From contig NZ_UWYY01000007.1 of assembly GCF_900608595.1 (NCBI RefSeq), forward strand, positions 1-64,000: DNA of 64,000 nucleotides. Direction: 5' to 3'. Numbering within the stretch: position 1 is the stretch's first letter; each line of letters opens with the position of its first letter. Both the position numbers and the translations under genes were made by a program. Positions 47,374 to 56,786 of the stretch are shown here, one piece after another. This DNA is from Promicromonospora panici. GTDB lineage: Bacteria; Actinomycetota; Actinomycetes; Actinomycetales; Cellulomonadaceae. The notes under the pieces were generated by a model. That model saw only the letters and a program-made list of their open reading frames with translations. It made no database searches and was not told the origin of the DNA.

Positions 47374-48303
47374 TCAGGGGCGGAGGTCCAGGGCGAGGTC
47401 CAGGATGGGGGCGCTGTGGGTGAGGGCGCCTACCGACAGGTAGTCCACTCCCGTGGCCGCGATCTTGCGCGCCCTGTCGAGCGTCAGGTTCCCGGTCGCC
47501 TCCAGCTCGACGTGCGCGGGGACGCCGTCGCGCCCCTCCCGCGCGCGGACGGCGGTCACGGTCTCGGCGAGCAGCTCCGGTTCCATGTTGTCGAGCAGCA
47601 GGAAGTCCGCGCCCGAGGCCAGGGCCTCCAGGGCCTGGGCGGTCGTGTCGGCCTCGACCTGGATCTGGACGTCGGGGAACATCTCGCGGACGGCGCGGAT
47701 CGCCGCGGCGACCGACCCGGCGGCGACCACGTGGTTGTCCTTGACCATGGCGACGTCGTACAGGCCCATGCGCTTGTTGGTGCCGCCGCCGGCCCGCACC
47801 GCGTACTTCTGCAGGGCGCGCAGGCCCGGGGTCGTCTTGCGGGTGTCGAGCACCCGCGCACCCGTGCCGGCGAGCTCGCGGGCGAACGCGCGGGTCGCCG
47901 TCGCGACGCCGGACGCGCGGCTGGCCAGGTTGAGCATGGTCCGCTCGGCCACGAGCAGCACCTGGGTGCGGCCGCTCAGGACCGCCAGGACCTGGCCCGC
48001 AGTGACGGCGTCGCCGTCCTGCGCGTGGTACGTGACGGTCGGGGCCGGCAGGCCCAGCCGGGTCGCGACCTGGTCCAGTACCTCGCGCACCACCACGAGG
48101 CCTGCCACCACGCCGTCCTCCCGTGCCACCAGCTCGGCCACCCCGGTGCCCGACGGCGGGATGGTCGCCTGCGAGGTGACGTCCCGGCCGGGCGCGGGGC
48201 CCAGGTCCTCGTCGAGGGCCACCTCGACGGTGCGGGCGATCCAGGCGGCGTCGAGCCCCGGGCTGACCGTGGAGGGGGAGTCGAAGATGGGAAGAGTGCT
48301 CAC
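47374..48303 (-). CDS. nadC: Quinolinate phosphoribosyltransferase (nicotinate-nucleotide pyrophosphorylase)
   Basis: A 309-aa enzyme that makes nicotinate mononucleotide from quinolinate and PRPP in de novo NAD synthesis. Motifs: [32 protein letters not shown] (substrate Arg/Lys cluster, written in part), VKDNHV and [10 protein letters not shown]. Its usual partner nadB lies 9 kb away and nadA is not in the window. The GTG start overlaps the stop of a GntR regulator (GTGA), so expression follows that regulator's transcript. Confidence 0.95.
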   Translation of the reverse strand: MSTLPIFDSPSTVSPGLDAAWIARTVEVALDEDLGPAPGRDVTSQATIPPSGTGVAELVAREDGVVAGLVVVREVLDQVATRLGLPAPTVTYHAQDGDAVTAGQVLAVLSGRTQVLLVAERTMLNLASRASGVATATRAFARELAGTGARVLDTRKTTPGLRALQKYAVRAGGGTNKRMGLYDVAMVKDNHVVAAGSVAAAIRAVREMFPDVQIQVEADTTAQALEALASGADFLLLDNMEPELLAETVTAVRAREGRDGVPAHVELEATGNLTLDRARKIAATGVDYLSVGALTHSAPILDLALDLRP

Positions 48304-48977
48304 AGGCTCACGGTATCCGGCGAGCCGACCGGGGCAGCGCCGTCCACCATGTCCTGGAGCATGCGCTCCGAGTCCGTGAGGTAGCGGTTCAGGTCCGCCG
48401 CGGCGCCGTCGGCGTCGCCCGCCAGGAACCGGCGCAGCAGGCCGGCGTTGCGGTCCACGAAGCCGTCGAAGAAGGAGCCGTTGTCGCCCAGCAGGCCGAA
48501 CGACAGGCGCAGCTCGGCGGAGAGGTTCGCGTGCACGCGGTCGAGGCGGGGGCTGCCCGCGAGCGCCACGATCCCCGAGTGGAACCGCATGTTGGCGGCG
48601 GCGATGTCGCGCCAGTCGCCGCCGAGCCGGGCGGCGAGGGCCGCGTCGACGGCGTCCCGCATGATGCGGGCCCCCGGGTGGGCGGGGTCGCCGGCGGCGA
48701 GCACGGGGACCTCGATGAGCCGCCGCACGCGGTAGATGTCGACGATGTCGGCGAGGGTGGGTCGCGCGACGGCGACGCCCGCGTTGGGGCGCCGGACCAG
48801 CAGGCCCTCGTGGACCAGGATCCGGAAGGCCTCGCGCAGGGTGTTGCGGGAGACGTCGAGCGACTCGCTGACCGACTGCTCGGAGAGCCGCTGCCCGGGC
48901 GTCAGGCGCCCGGTGACGATCAGTTCGCGGATGGCGTCGGCACTCCGCTCGGCCCGATCGGTTGTCACTGAACCCAT
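48300..48977 (-). CDS. GntR-family regulator with FCD ligand domain
   Basis: A 225-aa regulator. The N-terminal winged helix has AIRELIVTGRLTPGQRLSE and VSRNTLREAFRILVHEGLL; the C-terminal helical FCD domain has the Asp/His metal-ligand pattern typical of acid-binding FadR-like proteins (AANMRFHSGIVALAG, RNAGLLRRFLAGD). Such regulators frequently control 5-oxoproline genes, which lie just upstream here (49.2-56.6 kb). It also overlaps nadC. The ATG at 48977 is 20 bp from a large palindrome, so its promoter must lie in the palindrome or farther upstream. Confidence 0.9.
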   Translation of the reverse strand: MGSVTTDRAERSADAIRELIVTGRLTPGQRLSEQSVSESLDVSRNTLREAFRILVHEGLLVRRPNAGVAVARPTLADIVDIYRVRRLIEVPVLAAGDPAHPGARIMRDAVDAALAARLGGDWRDIAAANMRFHSGIVALAGSPRLDRVHANLSAELRLSFGLLGDNGSFFDGFVDRNAGLLRRFLAGDADGAAADLNRYLTDSERMLQDMVDGAAPVGSPDTVSL

Positions 48978-48996
48978 CCTACGGACCCACCTTCCC

Positions 48997-49171
48997 CCGC
49001 CGAGGTAGGACCAGGGCGAAGTAGAACTCTGGCGAAGTAGAAGCCTGGCGAGGTAGAAGCTTGGCGAGGTAGAAGCTGAGCCATGTGCTCGAGTTCTGGC
49101 TCGCTGCGGTTCTACTTCGCCCTGGTCCTACCTCGCCAGGGTTCTACCTCGCCAGGGTTCTACCTCGGCGG
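48997..49171. repeat. 16-bp-unit palindrome, copy 4 (5 units against 4)
   Basis: The largest copy, 175 bp: five left units (cores AGGTAGGAC, AAGTAGAAC, AAGTAGAAG, AGGTAGAAG twice) and four inverted right units, with an unrelated centre of about 29 nt. The pair AGGTAGGAC-CAG-AAGTAGAAC is outermost on the left but innermost on the right, so the arms pair out of register. It lies between the secreted C15-like gene's stop and the GntR start. Confidence 0.9.
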
Positions 49172-49177
49172 ATGTGG

Positions 49178-50704
49178 TTAGTCGATCGTGTTCAGGACCG
49201 TGTGGACCAGGTTGCGGGACTGGGCCGCTATCGAGGTGCGCCACGCGTCGAACGTCGGGTCGCTCACGCCGAAGTCGGTCTCGAAGTGCTGCATGTCCGG
49301 GGTGTGGATGTGCCCGGCCGGGATGTCGAGCCCGGCTCGGTCACGCAGCAGCGTGTTGCGATAGGCGCTCTCGTTCGAGAGGTAGTTGCCGCCACCCCCG
49401 CTGTACGAGCAGGAGCCCTCGGCCGGCGGCACCGGCGGCGTGGCCGGTGGGTAGTCGACGGGCGGCGGGCTGTTGAATGTCTCGCGCGCGGGCGACGTGC
49501 AGTCGGGGAACTGCGTGTAGCTCGTGTTCCAGACGACGCCGAAAGCGACCGACGGGTCCGGCCACGTGTCGCCCGGCGGGCGCGGCACGTCGGCCCCGGT
49601 GTCGGCGGCGATCATCTCCGCGATCGGCAGGCTCGCCGTGGTCCACTGCGGCGGGTCGGTGAGCCCGTCGCCACCGCCCCAGCGGTCGACGACCTGGATG
49701 TTGCAGCCCGGGTTGTCGACCGCGAGCTGTGGCACGCCGCCCACGATCGGGCACGGCAAGCCGTTGTCGTTTCCCGGGTAGGTGCCGTGGTAGCGGCCGT
49801 TCCACTGCTCCAGGTTGAACTGCGACCCGCCGGCCTGGCTCACGGTGAGCGACGCGTCGACCTGCCGGGGACCGGGCTCCATGAACGGGCCGACCGTGTC
49901 CTCGAGGTAGCCACGCTCGAACTCGGGGTAGCTCACGGGCAGCGTGTACGCCTCGACATGGGCGAGCTTGCCGCCGTCGGTGCGGTAGGTGGTGCCGTCC
50001 AGCGAGAGCGCGGTGGCGCCCGACGGGTTGCCGTGCCGGATGTTGTTGCCGACGGTGCCCGGCGCCGGCGAGGTGGTGCCGCCGTCGAGCGTGTAGACGT
50101 CGAACCCGCTGACGATCACGCGCAGGACGTTGTCACCGCGCGGCAGATCGATGTCGAACATGCCGCGCGCGGCCTTGTCGAACGTCTCGATCAGGCCGGC
50201 GCGCTCGGCGCCGGTGAGGCCGCCTTCCGGCGCCCACTGGCGCAGCACCGCCATGGCCTCGACGCGGGTCCAGTACAGCGGGCGGTCGTCGCTCGCGGGC
50301 AGGTCACCCGGGACGTCGCCGTCGGCCTGGGCGCGACGGACGGCGGCGTCCCACAGGGCCTCGCCCTTCCGCTCGGCCAGGGCCGTCGCGCCGTCGAGCG
50401 TGCCGGTGCGGCACAGGGCCGCCGTGAGGGCGGCCGCATACCCGCCGAAGCCGCCGCCCTCGATGACGGTCCGGGCGTAGGTCTTGTCGGCGGGCACCGT
50501 CGGATCGGCGGCGTCAGGCAGGTGGGCGGCCAGGCGGCGCTCCTCGACCGAGAGCGGGATGCTCGGGTCGAGGCATTCGGCGGCCGGAGCCTCGGCTTCG
50601 GGCGGAGCCCCGGCGGACGCCGGAGCCGCCAGAGCCGTGGTGGCGCAGAGCGCGAGGGCTACGGCGCCCGCCCGTGCTCTGACGGCGGTACGTGGTGTCG
50701 ACAT
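49178..50704 (-). CDS. Secreted pyroglutamyl-peptidase-I-fold (C15-like) protein with Ser in place of Cys
   Basis: A 508-aa exported protein; residues 1-31 are a Sec signal ending APASA. Residues about 195-475 align with pyroglutamyl peptidase I: VIVSGFDVY (VLLTGFDPF in PCP), HGNPS, LPVSYPEFE, SQAGGSQFNLEQWN and NDNG, then SYSGGGGNYLSNESAY and PAGHIHTP. Catalytic Glu (299) and His (467) are retained, but the nucleophilic Cys of the SYTAGTFVCN motif is Ser443. It carries a large N-terminal extension and inserts, and several Cys that may form disulfides. Its place beside PxpA/PxpBC genes suggests a link to 5-oxoproline release from peptides. Activity as a serine enzyme is unproven. Confidence 0.72.
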   Translation of the reverse strand: MSTPRTAVRARAGAVALALCATTALAAPASAGAPPEAEAPAAECLDPSIPLSVEERRLAAHLPDAADPTVPADKTYARTVIEGGGFGGYAAALTAALCRTGTLDGATALAERKGEALWDAAVRRAQADGDVPGDLPASDDRPLYWTRVEAMAVLRQWAPEGGLTGAERAGLIETFDKAARGMFDIDLPRGDNVLRVIVSGFDVYTLDGGTTSPAPGTVGNNIRHGNPSGATALSLDGTTYRTDGGKLAHVEAYTLPVSYPEFERGYLEDTVGPFMEPGPRQVDASLTVSQAGGSQFNLEQWNGRYHGTYPGNDNGLPCPIVGGVPQLAVDNPGCNIQVVDRWGGGDGLTDPPQWTTASLPIAEMIAADTGADVPRPPGDTWPDPSVAFGVVWNTSYTQFPDCTSPARETFNSPPPVDYPPATPPVPPAEGSCSYSGGGGNYLSNESAYRNTLLRDRAGLDIPAGHIHTPDMQHFETDFGVSDPTFDAWRTSIAAQSRNLVHTVLNTID

Positions 50705-50919
50705 GGTCGTCTCTCCCCTCAGAGGTGTCGTGACTGACCGTAGGGCTTCGTTGAACAATCCGACAGGGCCAGAAACGTAAACATCTCGTATCCCGGCCTA
50801 TGCCCCAGCGCTGGAGCCGTGCCATGATCGACAAGGTCCGGCAATGCGGATGAAACATCCGAGCGACACGATCCTGACTGTTGAACAATCCGGTGCATCA
50901 CAACGACCAGGAGGACGCC

Positions 50920-52212
50920 ATGTCCGACACGAGCCACGAGCCCGCGAGCCCGCCGGCCGGAACAGCGGCCCCGGAGCCGCCCCCGGGCACCCCGCGAGCC
51001 GGTATCAATCGGTTCGCCTCCGCGCGCAGCCGCTCCCTGCTGGGCGCGCTCTTCCTCATGGCGACCTCCGCCATCGGTCCCGGCTTCATCACCCAGACCG
51101 CCACCTTCACCCAGCAGCTCGGTGCCGCGTTCGCGTTCGGCATCCTCGTCTCGATCCTGCTGGACCTCGCCGTCCAGATGAACGTGTGGCGCATGATCAC
51201 GCTGACCGGCAAGCGCGCGAGCGTGCTGGCCAACGAAGCCCTGCCGGGCAGCGGCTACGTGCTCGCCGTGCTGATCGTGTTCGGCGGGCTGATCTTCAAC
51301 ATCGGCAACACCGCGGGCGCCGGCCTGGGCATGAACGCCCTGTTCGGCATGGACCCCCGGCTGGGCGGCGCGATCAGCGCCGCCATCGCCGTCGCCATCT
51401 TCCTCGCCAAGCGCGCGGGAGCCGTCGTCGACCGGGTCGTCATCGTGGCCGGCCTGGTGATGATCGTGCTCACCGTGATCGTCATGATCCTGTCCGGCCC
51501 GCCCGTCGGCGAGGCACTGAAGCAGACGGTGCTGCCCGACACCATCGACTTCGCCACCATCACCACGATCGTGGGCGGCACCGTCGGCGGATACATCACG
51601 TACGCCGGCGCGCACAAGCTGCTCGACTCCGGGACGGCGGGCCCCGAGCACGTCCGGGAGGTCAACCGGGCAGCCGTCAGCGGCATCATCGTCACCGGGA
51701 TCATGCGGTACGTGCTGTTCCTGGCGATCCTCGGCGTCGTCGCCTCCGGCGTCGTGCTGGACGTGGCCGGCAACCCGGCCGCCGACGCGTTCGGTGCCGC
51801 GGCCGGCGAGACCGGCCTGCGCATCTTCGGCGCGGTGTTCTGGATCGCGGCGATCACCAGCGTCATCGGGGCCGCCTACACGTCGGTCTCGTTCCTGCCG
51901 GTGTTCTCCGCCAGGATCACGGGCCGCGCCGCCGACCTGTGGACGGTGGGCTTCATCGTCGTCTCGCTGGCGGTGTACCTGACGATCGGTACCGCACCGG
52001 CCACCCTGCTGGTGTTCGTGGGTGGTGTGAACGGCCTCATCCTGCCGATCGGGCTGACCCTGTTCATGTACATCGGCTGGTTCCGCGGCTCGCTGCTGGG
52101 CGGCGTGCGGTACCCGCGGTGGCTCCTGGTGGTCGGAACCCTGGCCACCGTGGTCACCTGGTACATGGCGGTCAACGCGGTGGGGCCGATCTTCGACCTG
52201 CTCTCCGCCTGA
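50920..52212 (+). CDS. NRAMP-related (YcsG-like) membrane transporter of the 5-oxoproline module
   Basis: A 430-aa protein with about eleven TM helices, related to NRAMP transporters (ATSAIGPGFITQTATFTQQ in TM1; GGTVGGYITYAGAHKL in the middle). The NRAMP metal-binding motifs DPGN (TM1) and MPH (TM6) are missing, so manganese or iron transport is unlikely. B. subtilis YcsG, encoded with ycsF-kipI-kipA, is the closest context parallel. Import of 5-oxoproline or a related acid is a reasonable guess. ATG 50920 follows AGGAGGACGCC; an upstream ATG (50881) lacks such a site. Confidence 0.82.
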   Translation: MSDTSHEPASPPAGTAAPEPPPGTPRAGINRFASARSRSLLGALFLMATSAIGPGFITQTATFTQQLGAAFAFGILVSILLDLAVQMNVWRMITLTGKRASVLANEALPGSGYVLAVLIVFGGLIFNIGNTAGAGLGMNALFGMDPRLGGAISAAIAVAIFLAKRAGAVVDRVVIVAGLVMIVLTVIVMILSGPPVGEALKQTVLPDTIDFATITTIVGGTVGGYITYAGAHKLLDSGTAGPEHVREVNRAAVSGIIVTGIMRYVLFLAILGVVASGVVLDVAGNPAADAFGAAAGETGLRIFGAVFWIAAITSVIGAAYTSVSFLPVFSARITGRAADLWTVGFIVVSLAVYLTIGTAPATLLVFVGGVNGLILPIGLTLFMYIGWFRGSLLGGVRYPRWLLVVGTLATVVTWYMAVNAVGPIFDLLSA

Positions 52213-52269
52213 CCGGCCCGCCTGAGCCTCCGGCTCGGCACCTCGCACCACCGAAAGGACAAACGCACC

Positions 52270-53055
52270 ATGAGCGCCGTCGATCTGAACAGCGACCTCG
52301 GCGAGGGCTTCGGCCGCTGGAGCCTCGGCGACGACGAGCAGATGCTCGGCATCGTCTCCAGCGCCAACGTCGCCTGCGGGTTCCACGCCGGGGACCCGGC
52401 GTCCATCCGCCGCACCGTGCGGTCGGCGGTGGCGCACGGCGTCACTATCGGCGCGCACGTCGGCTACCGTGACCTGGCCGGGTTCGGCCGCCGCAACATG
52501 GACGTGCCCGACGACGAGCTCGAGGCCGACGTCGCCTACCAGATCGGCGCGCTCCGCGGCCTGGCGGACGCCGAGGGCGGGGTCGTCACCTACGTCAAGC
52601 CGCACGGCGCGCTGTACAACACGGCGGCGGTCGACGAGCGGGTCGCCAAGGCCGTGGCGTCCGCCGTCGCCGCCGTCGACCCGGGGCTCGTGCTGCTGGG
52701 CCTGCCCGGCAGCGTGGCCCTGGCCGCGGCGTCCGACGCCGGTCTCGCGACCGCCACCGAGGCGTTCGCGGACCGTGCGTACACCCCCGAGGGCCGCCTG
52801 GTCTCCCGGCGCGAGCCGGGTTCCGTGCTGCACGACGCCGACGACGTCGCGCGGCGCATGCTTCGCCTCGTCACCGAGGGCGTGGTCACGGCGGTGGACG
52901 GGTCCGACGTCGCCGTGCGCGCCGACTCGGTGTGCGTGCACGGCGACTCCCCCGGCGCCGTCGCCATGGCCCGGCGGATCCGCGAGGTGTTCGACGCCGA
53001 GGGCATCACGCTCACGGCGTTCGCCCCGGCGGCGGGCAGCGGCCCCGCAGCGTGA
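52270..53055 (+). CDS. pxpA: 5-oxoprolinase subunit PxpA (LamB/YcsF family)
   Basis: A 261-aa barrel protein that with PxpB and PxpC hydrolyses 5-oxoproline to glutamate using ATP. Family motifs: [67 protein letters not shown] and [15 protein letters not shown]. The stop codon overlaps the next start (TGATG). GAAAGGAC lies upstream of the ATG. Confidence 0.95.
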   Translation: MSAVDLNSDLGEGFGRWSLGDDEQMLGIVSSANVACGFHAGDPASIRRTVRSAVAHGVTIGAHVGYRDLAGFGRRNMDVPDDELEADVAYQIGALRGLADAEGGVVTYVKPHGALYNTAAVDERVAKAVASAVAAVDPGLVLLGLPGSVALAAASDAGLATATEAFADRAYTPEGRLVSRREPGSVLHDADDVARRMLRLVTEGVVTAVDGSDVAVRADSVCVHGDSPGAVAMARRIREVFDAEGITLTAFAPAAGSGPAA

Positions 53056-54881
53056 TGCGGGTACTGACCGCCCGCGACGACGCCCTCCTGGTCGAGCTCG
53101 ACGACCTGGACCAGGCGGTCGCGCTGTACGAGTCCCTGCTGGCCGACCCGGTGCGCGGCGTCGGCATGCCCGTACCGGGCGCGCGGACGCTGCTCGTGCC
53201 CTTCCGCCCTTCGGCGATCACCGCGGCGGCCCTGGCCGCGGAACTCCGGACCCGTCCGCTGGAGCGGCGCGCCACCGCGACCGCGCGGACCGTCGAGATC
53301 AACGTCCTGTACGACGGCGCCGACCTCGCCGAGGCGGCCGAGCTCCTCGGCTGGAGCCCCGAGGAGCTCGTGCGGCGGCACACCGCCGCCGCGTGGACAA
53401 TCGGGTTCGTCGGGTTCGCGCCCGGGTTCGCGTATATGACCAGCGACGACGCCGAGCTCGTGGTCCCCCGCCGCTCGACCCCGCGCACCCGTGTTCCGGC
53501 CGGGTCGGTGGCACTCGCCGGGCAGTACAGCGGCGTCTATCCGCGGGAGAGCCCCGGCGGGTGGCAGCTCCTGGGCCGTACCGACGCGCCCGTCTGGGAC
53601 GTGACGCGCGAGCGCCCGGCCCTGCTGCTCCCAGGCGACGGCGTCCGCTTCGTAGCGGTCCGCGAGCTGGCCGGAGACACCAGGAAGGTCCGCGTCGACC
53701 ACACACTTGGGCATGCTCCTCCGCTCGAAACCGTGCACGAGCGTGTGGTCCAGGCGGACCTTTGCGAGCCCACGGAGACGGCGGTCCCCGGCGCAGACCT
53801 TGGTCGCGGAGCTCTTGAAGTCGTGAGCCCCGGCGTGCAGGCGCTGGTCCAGGACCTCGGGCGGCCCGGTTCCGAGGGGGCCGGCGTCTCGGCATCCGGC
53901 GCCTTGGACCGGCCGAGCCTGCGATCGGCCAACCGCGCCGTCGGCAACCCGTCGGACGCCGCGGCCGTCGAGTCGGTCGGCGGCCTGCGGCTGCGCGCCC
54001 ACGGACCGCAGGTGCTCGCGGTGACGGGGGCGGTGGGCGAGATCGTGGTGCGGCCGGGTGCAGCCCGATCGGGACGCATATCGGGCAACGCCGAGCCGAG
54101 CTCCGCCGAACCAGGTGCCGTAGAGCCGTCCCGCCCCGACCGGCGTCCGCGGCCGGGCGAACCCTTCGCGCTGGACGACGGCGACGAGCTGCGCCTCGCG
54201 CCGCCCGCCCGGGGCATGCGTGCCTACGTGGCGGTGCGCGGCGGGATCGCCGTGCCGCCCGTGCTGGGCAGCCGCGCCACCGACGTGCTGGCCGGGCTGG
54301 GACCCGACCCGCTGGGGCCCGGCGACCTGCTGCCCGTCGGCGTCCCGGAGCGGGGCGTCCCGGCAGCCTGGCCAGCCGGCCCGACCAGCCAGGCGAGCCC
54401 GACCAGCCCAGGGACCGCGGTGCGCCCGGGCGAGGCGCCGCCGTCGGGCAGCCTGCCGGCACCCGGCGAGGTGACAGTGCTGCCGATCGTCCTGGGGCCA
54501 CGCGACGACTGGTTCGACGCCGCGGCCATCGCGCGCCTGACCGGCCAGGACTGGCTGGTGACGCCGCGCTCCAACCGGATCGGGCTGCGGCTGGACGGCG
54601 AGCCCCTCGCCCGGATCCCGGACCGGGACGGCGCCGAGCTGCCCAGCGAGGGCTGCGTGACCGGCGCCATCCAGGTACCGCCGGACGGGCTGCCCGTCCT
54701 TTTCCTCGCCGATCATCCCCTGACCGGCGGGTATCCCGTGGTCGGGGCGGTCGCCGCCGCCCACGTGCCGCTCGCCGCGCAGCTCCCCGCGGGCGCACGC
54801 GTCCGCTTCGCCGTCCGCGACCGCACGCCGGGCGCCCGGGCGGAAGACACGATCCAGAACCACCCAGGAGGCACCCCATGA
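53055..54881 (+). CDS. pxpB-pxpC: Fused 5-oxoprolinase subunits PxpB-PxpC
   Basis: A 608-aa fusion. The PxpB/KipI-like half (about 1-225) has [32 protein letters not shown] and [20 protein letters not shown]; the PxpC/KipA-like half (about 255-600) has [51 protein letters not shown] and [17 protein letters not shown]. Low-complexity Pro/Ser insertions lie at about 345-375 and 430-470. The halves are separate genes in E. coli and B. subtilis. The C-terminal domain is often labelled a biotin-dependent carboxyltransferase, a name based on similarity rather than proof. Confidence 0.92.
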   Translation: MRVLTARDDALLVELDDLDQAVALYESLLADPVRGVGMPVPGARTLLVPFRPSAITAAALAAELRTRPLERRATATARTVEINVLYDGADLAEAAELLGWSPEELVRRHTAAAWTIGFVGFAPGFAYMTSDDAELVVPRRSTPRTRVPAGSVALAGQYSGVYPRESPGGWQLLGRTDAPVWDVTRERPALLLPGDGVRFVAVRELAGDTRKVRVDHTLGHAPPLETVHERVVQADLCEPTETAVPGADLGRGALEVVSPGVQALVQDLGRPGSEGAGVSASGALDRPSLRSANRAVGNPSDAAAVESVGGLRLRAHGPQVLAVTGAVGEIVVRPGAARSGRISGNAEPSSAEPGAVEPSRPDRRPRPGEPFALDDGDELRLAPPARGMRAYVAVRGGIAVPPVLGSRATDVLAGLGPDPLGPGDLLPVGVPERGVPAAWPAGPTSQASPTSPGTAVRPGEAPPSGSLPAPGEVTVLPIVLGPRDDWFDAAAIARLTGQDWLVTPRSNRIGLRLDGEPLARIPDRDGAELPSEGCVTGAIQVPPDGLPVLFLADHPLTGGYPVVGAVAAAHVPLAAQLPAGARVRFAVRDRTPGARAEDTIQNHPGGTP

Positions 54882-56641
54882 TCCGCACCGTGCTCGTCGC
54901 GAACCGAGGCGAGATAGCGGTCCGCGTCATCCGCGCGTGTGCGGACCTGGGCATCCGCTCCGTCGCCGTGTACGCCGACGGCGACGCCGAGGCCCCGCAC
55001 GTCCGCCTGGCCGACGAGGCCTGGTCCCTGGACGGCCGCACCGCCACCGAGACCTACCTGTCGGTCGAGAAGCTGCTCGACGTCGCCCGCCGCTCCGGCG
55101 CGGACGCCGTCCACCCCGGGTACGGCTTCCTGTCCGAGCGCGCTGCCGCCGCACGCGCCGTCGAGGAGGCCGGGCTCGTGTGGGTGGGGCCGACGTCGGC
55201 CACGATCGAGCTGCTCGGCGACAAGATCGCCGCGCGCGACCTTGCCCGGACGGTCGGCGCGCCCCTGGTGCCCGGCTCGGCCGGCCCGGTGCCCGACTCC
55301 GCCGGCGCGCTCGCCTTCGCCGAGGAGCACGGTCTGCCGCTCGCCATCAAGGCCGCGCACGGCGGTGGCGGACGCGGCATGCGCGTGGCCCGGACCCTGG
55401 AAGAGGTGCCCGAGCTGTTCGACGCCGCCCGGCGCGAGGCCGAGGCCGCATTCGGGCACGGCGAGTGCTTCGTCGAACGGTTCCTGGAGCGGCCCCGGCA
55501 CGTGGAGGCGCAGGTCATCGCCGACAACCACGGGCACGTGGTCGTCGCGGGCACGCGCGACTGCTCCCTGCAGCGACGCAACCAGAAGCTGGTCGAGGAG
55601 GCCCCCGCGCCGTTCCTCGACCCCGCGGTACGCAAGCGGATCCACGAGTCGGCTCGCGACCTGTGCGCCGCCGCCGGATACCGCGGCGCCGGGACCGTGG
55701 AGTTCCTGCTCGGCGCGGACGGCACCCTCTCGTTCCTGGAGGTCAACACGCGGCTCCAGGTGGAGCATCCCGTCACGGAGGAGACCACCGAGCTCGACCT
55801 CGTGGTCGAACAGCTCCGTGTGGCGAGCGGCCTTCCGCTGTCGGTGACCGAGGACCCCGCCCCGCGCGGGCACGCCATCGAACTGCGGCTCAACGCCGAG
55901 GACCCGGCGCGCGGGTTCCTGCCCGGCCCCGGGCGTATCGATCGGTTCGTGCCGCCGTCGGGCCCGGGTGTGCGGGTGGACGCCGGGGTCGAGCCGGGGT
56001 CGGTGATCCCCGGCGAGTTCGACTCGCTGTTCGCCAAGATCGTCGTGTGGGGCCCCACCCGCGAGGCCGCGCTCGCCCGGACCCGGCGGGCCGCGGCCGA
56101 GACGGTGGTCGACGGCGTGCCCACGGTGCTGCCGTTCCACCGCGCGGTGCTCGAAGACCCGGCGTTCACCGCCTCGACCGACGGGTCCGGCTTCGCCGTC
56201 CACACACAGTGGATAGAGACGGAGCTGCTCGCCTCGATCGACCCCCAGGCGCTGACCGCGCCTGTGGTCGAGCCCGGGGTCGTGGAGACGTGGGTCGAGA
56301 TCGACGGGAAGCGGCACCGGGTACGCACTCCGGGCGGGATGGGGTTCGGCGTCGGCCCCGCGGCCGGCTCGGGCGCGGCACCGGCCCAGGGCGCGCCTCC
56401 GGCGTCGCACAGCGTGGACGACGCCGGGCGTGTCCCGCTGCTCCCCGCCATGCCGGGCACCCTGGTGCGCTGGCTGGTGGCCGACGGCGAGACCGTCGCC
56501 GATGGCCAGCCCGTCGCCGTCGTCGAGGCGATGAAGATGGAGACGCAGCTCGTGGCCGACGCCGCAGGAATGCTGGAGCACTCAAGACCAGAGGGCGCGC
56601 CGGTCGTTGCGGATGACCCGATCGGCTATGTAGTGCGGTAG
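54878..56641 (+). CDS. accC: Biotin carboxylase with C-terminal biotin carrier domain
   Basis: A 587-aa protein. Residues about 1-445 are a full biotin carboxylase: [41 protein letters not shown] (ATP-grasp loop), [11 protein letters not shown] and [20 protein letters not shown]. After a linker, about 515-587 is a biotinyl domain with the target Lys (about 553) in VEAMKMETQ. No carboxyltransferase gene follows; instead the ATG overlaps pxpBC by 4 bp (ATGA). This suggests a role tied to the oxoprolinase complex or a carboxyltransferase encoded elsewhere. Confidence 0.93.
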   Translation: MIRTVLVANRGEIAVRVIRACADLGIRSVAVYADGDAEAPHVRLADEAWSLDGRTATETYLSVEKLLDVARRSGADAVHPGYGFLSERAAAARAVEEAGLVWVGPTSATIELLGDKIAARDLARTVGAPLVPGSAGPVPDSAGALAFAEEHGLPLAIKAAHGGGGRGMRVARTLEEVPELFDAARREAEAAFGHGECFVERFLERPRHVEAQVIADNHGHVVVAGTRDCSLQRRNQKLVEEAPAPFLDPAVRKRIHESARDLCAAAGYRGAGTVEFLLGADGTLSFLEVNTRLQVEHPVTEETTELDLVVEQLRVASGLPLSVTEDPAPRGHAIELRLNAEDPARGFLPGPGRIDRFVPPSGPGVRVDAGVEPGSVIPGEFDSLFAKIVVWGPTREAALARTRRAAAETVVDGVPTVLPFHRAVLEDPAFTASTDGSGFAVHTQWIETELLASIDPQALTAPVVEPGVVETWVEIDGKRHRVRTPGGMGFGVGPAAGSGAAPAQGAPPASHSVDDAGRVPLLPAMPGTLVRWLVADGETVADGQPVAVVEAMKMETQLVADAAGMLEHSRPEGAPVVADDPIGYVVR

Positions 56642-56786
56642 AGAGCTGCACACGATTCCGCCCGCGGAAGAACCCGCTACTTGCTCCCACCCGTCAAAGA
56701 CATCACACCATTGCAAGGTTTTGGCGTGCCAGCGGTGACAAAGTTGGAGCCGCAGCGAACACGTCGATACTGGCGCTGATCGACCA

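Noticed and set aside
50719..52941. A 740-codon minus-strand frame opposite the transporter and pxpA
   Set aside because: Composition is dominated by Asp/His/Gly/Arg/Ala with no motif, and the opposite strand encodes recognisable proteins with ribosome-binding sites.
53055..54881. Annotation as allophanate hydrolase or acetyl-CoA carboxyltransferase
   Set aside because: Domain order (KipI-like then KipA-like) and the adjacent pxpA gene identify 5-oxoprolinase subunits; no urea amidolyase or AccD features are present.
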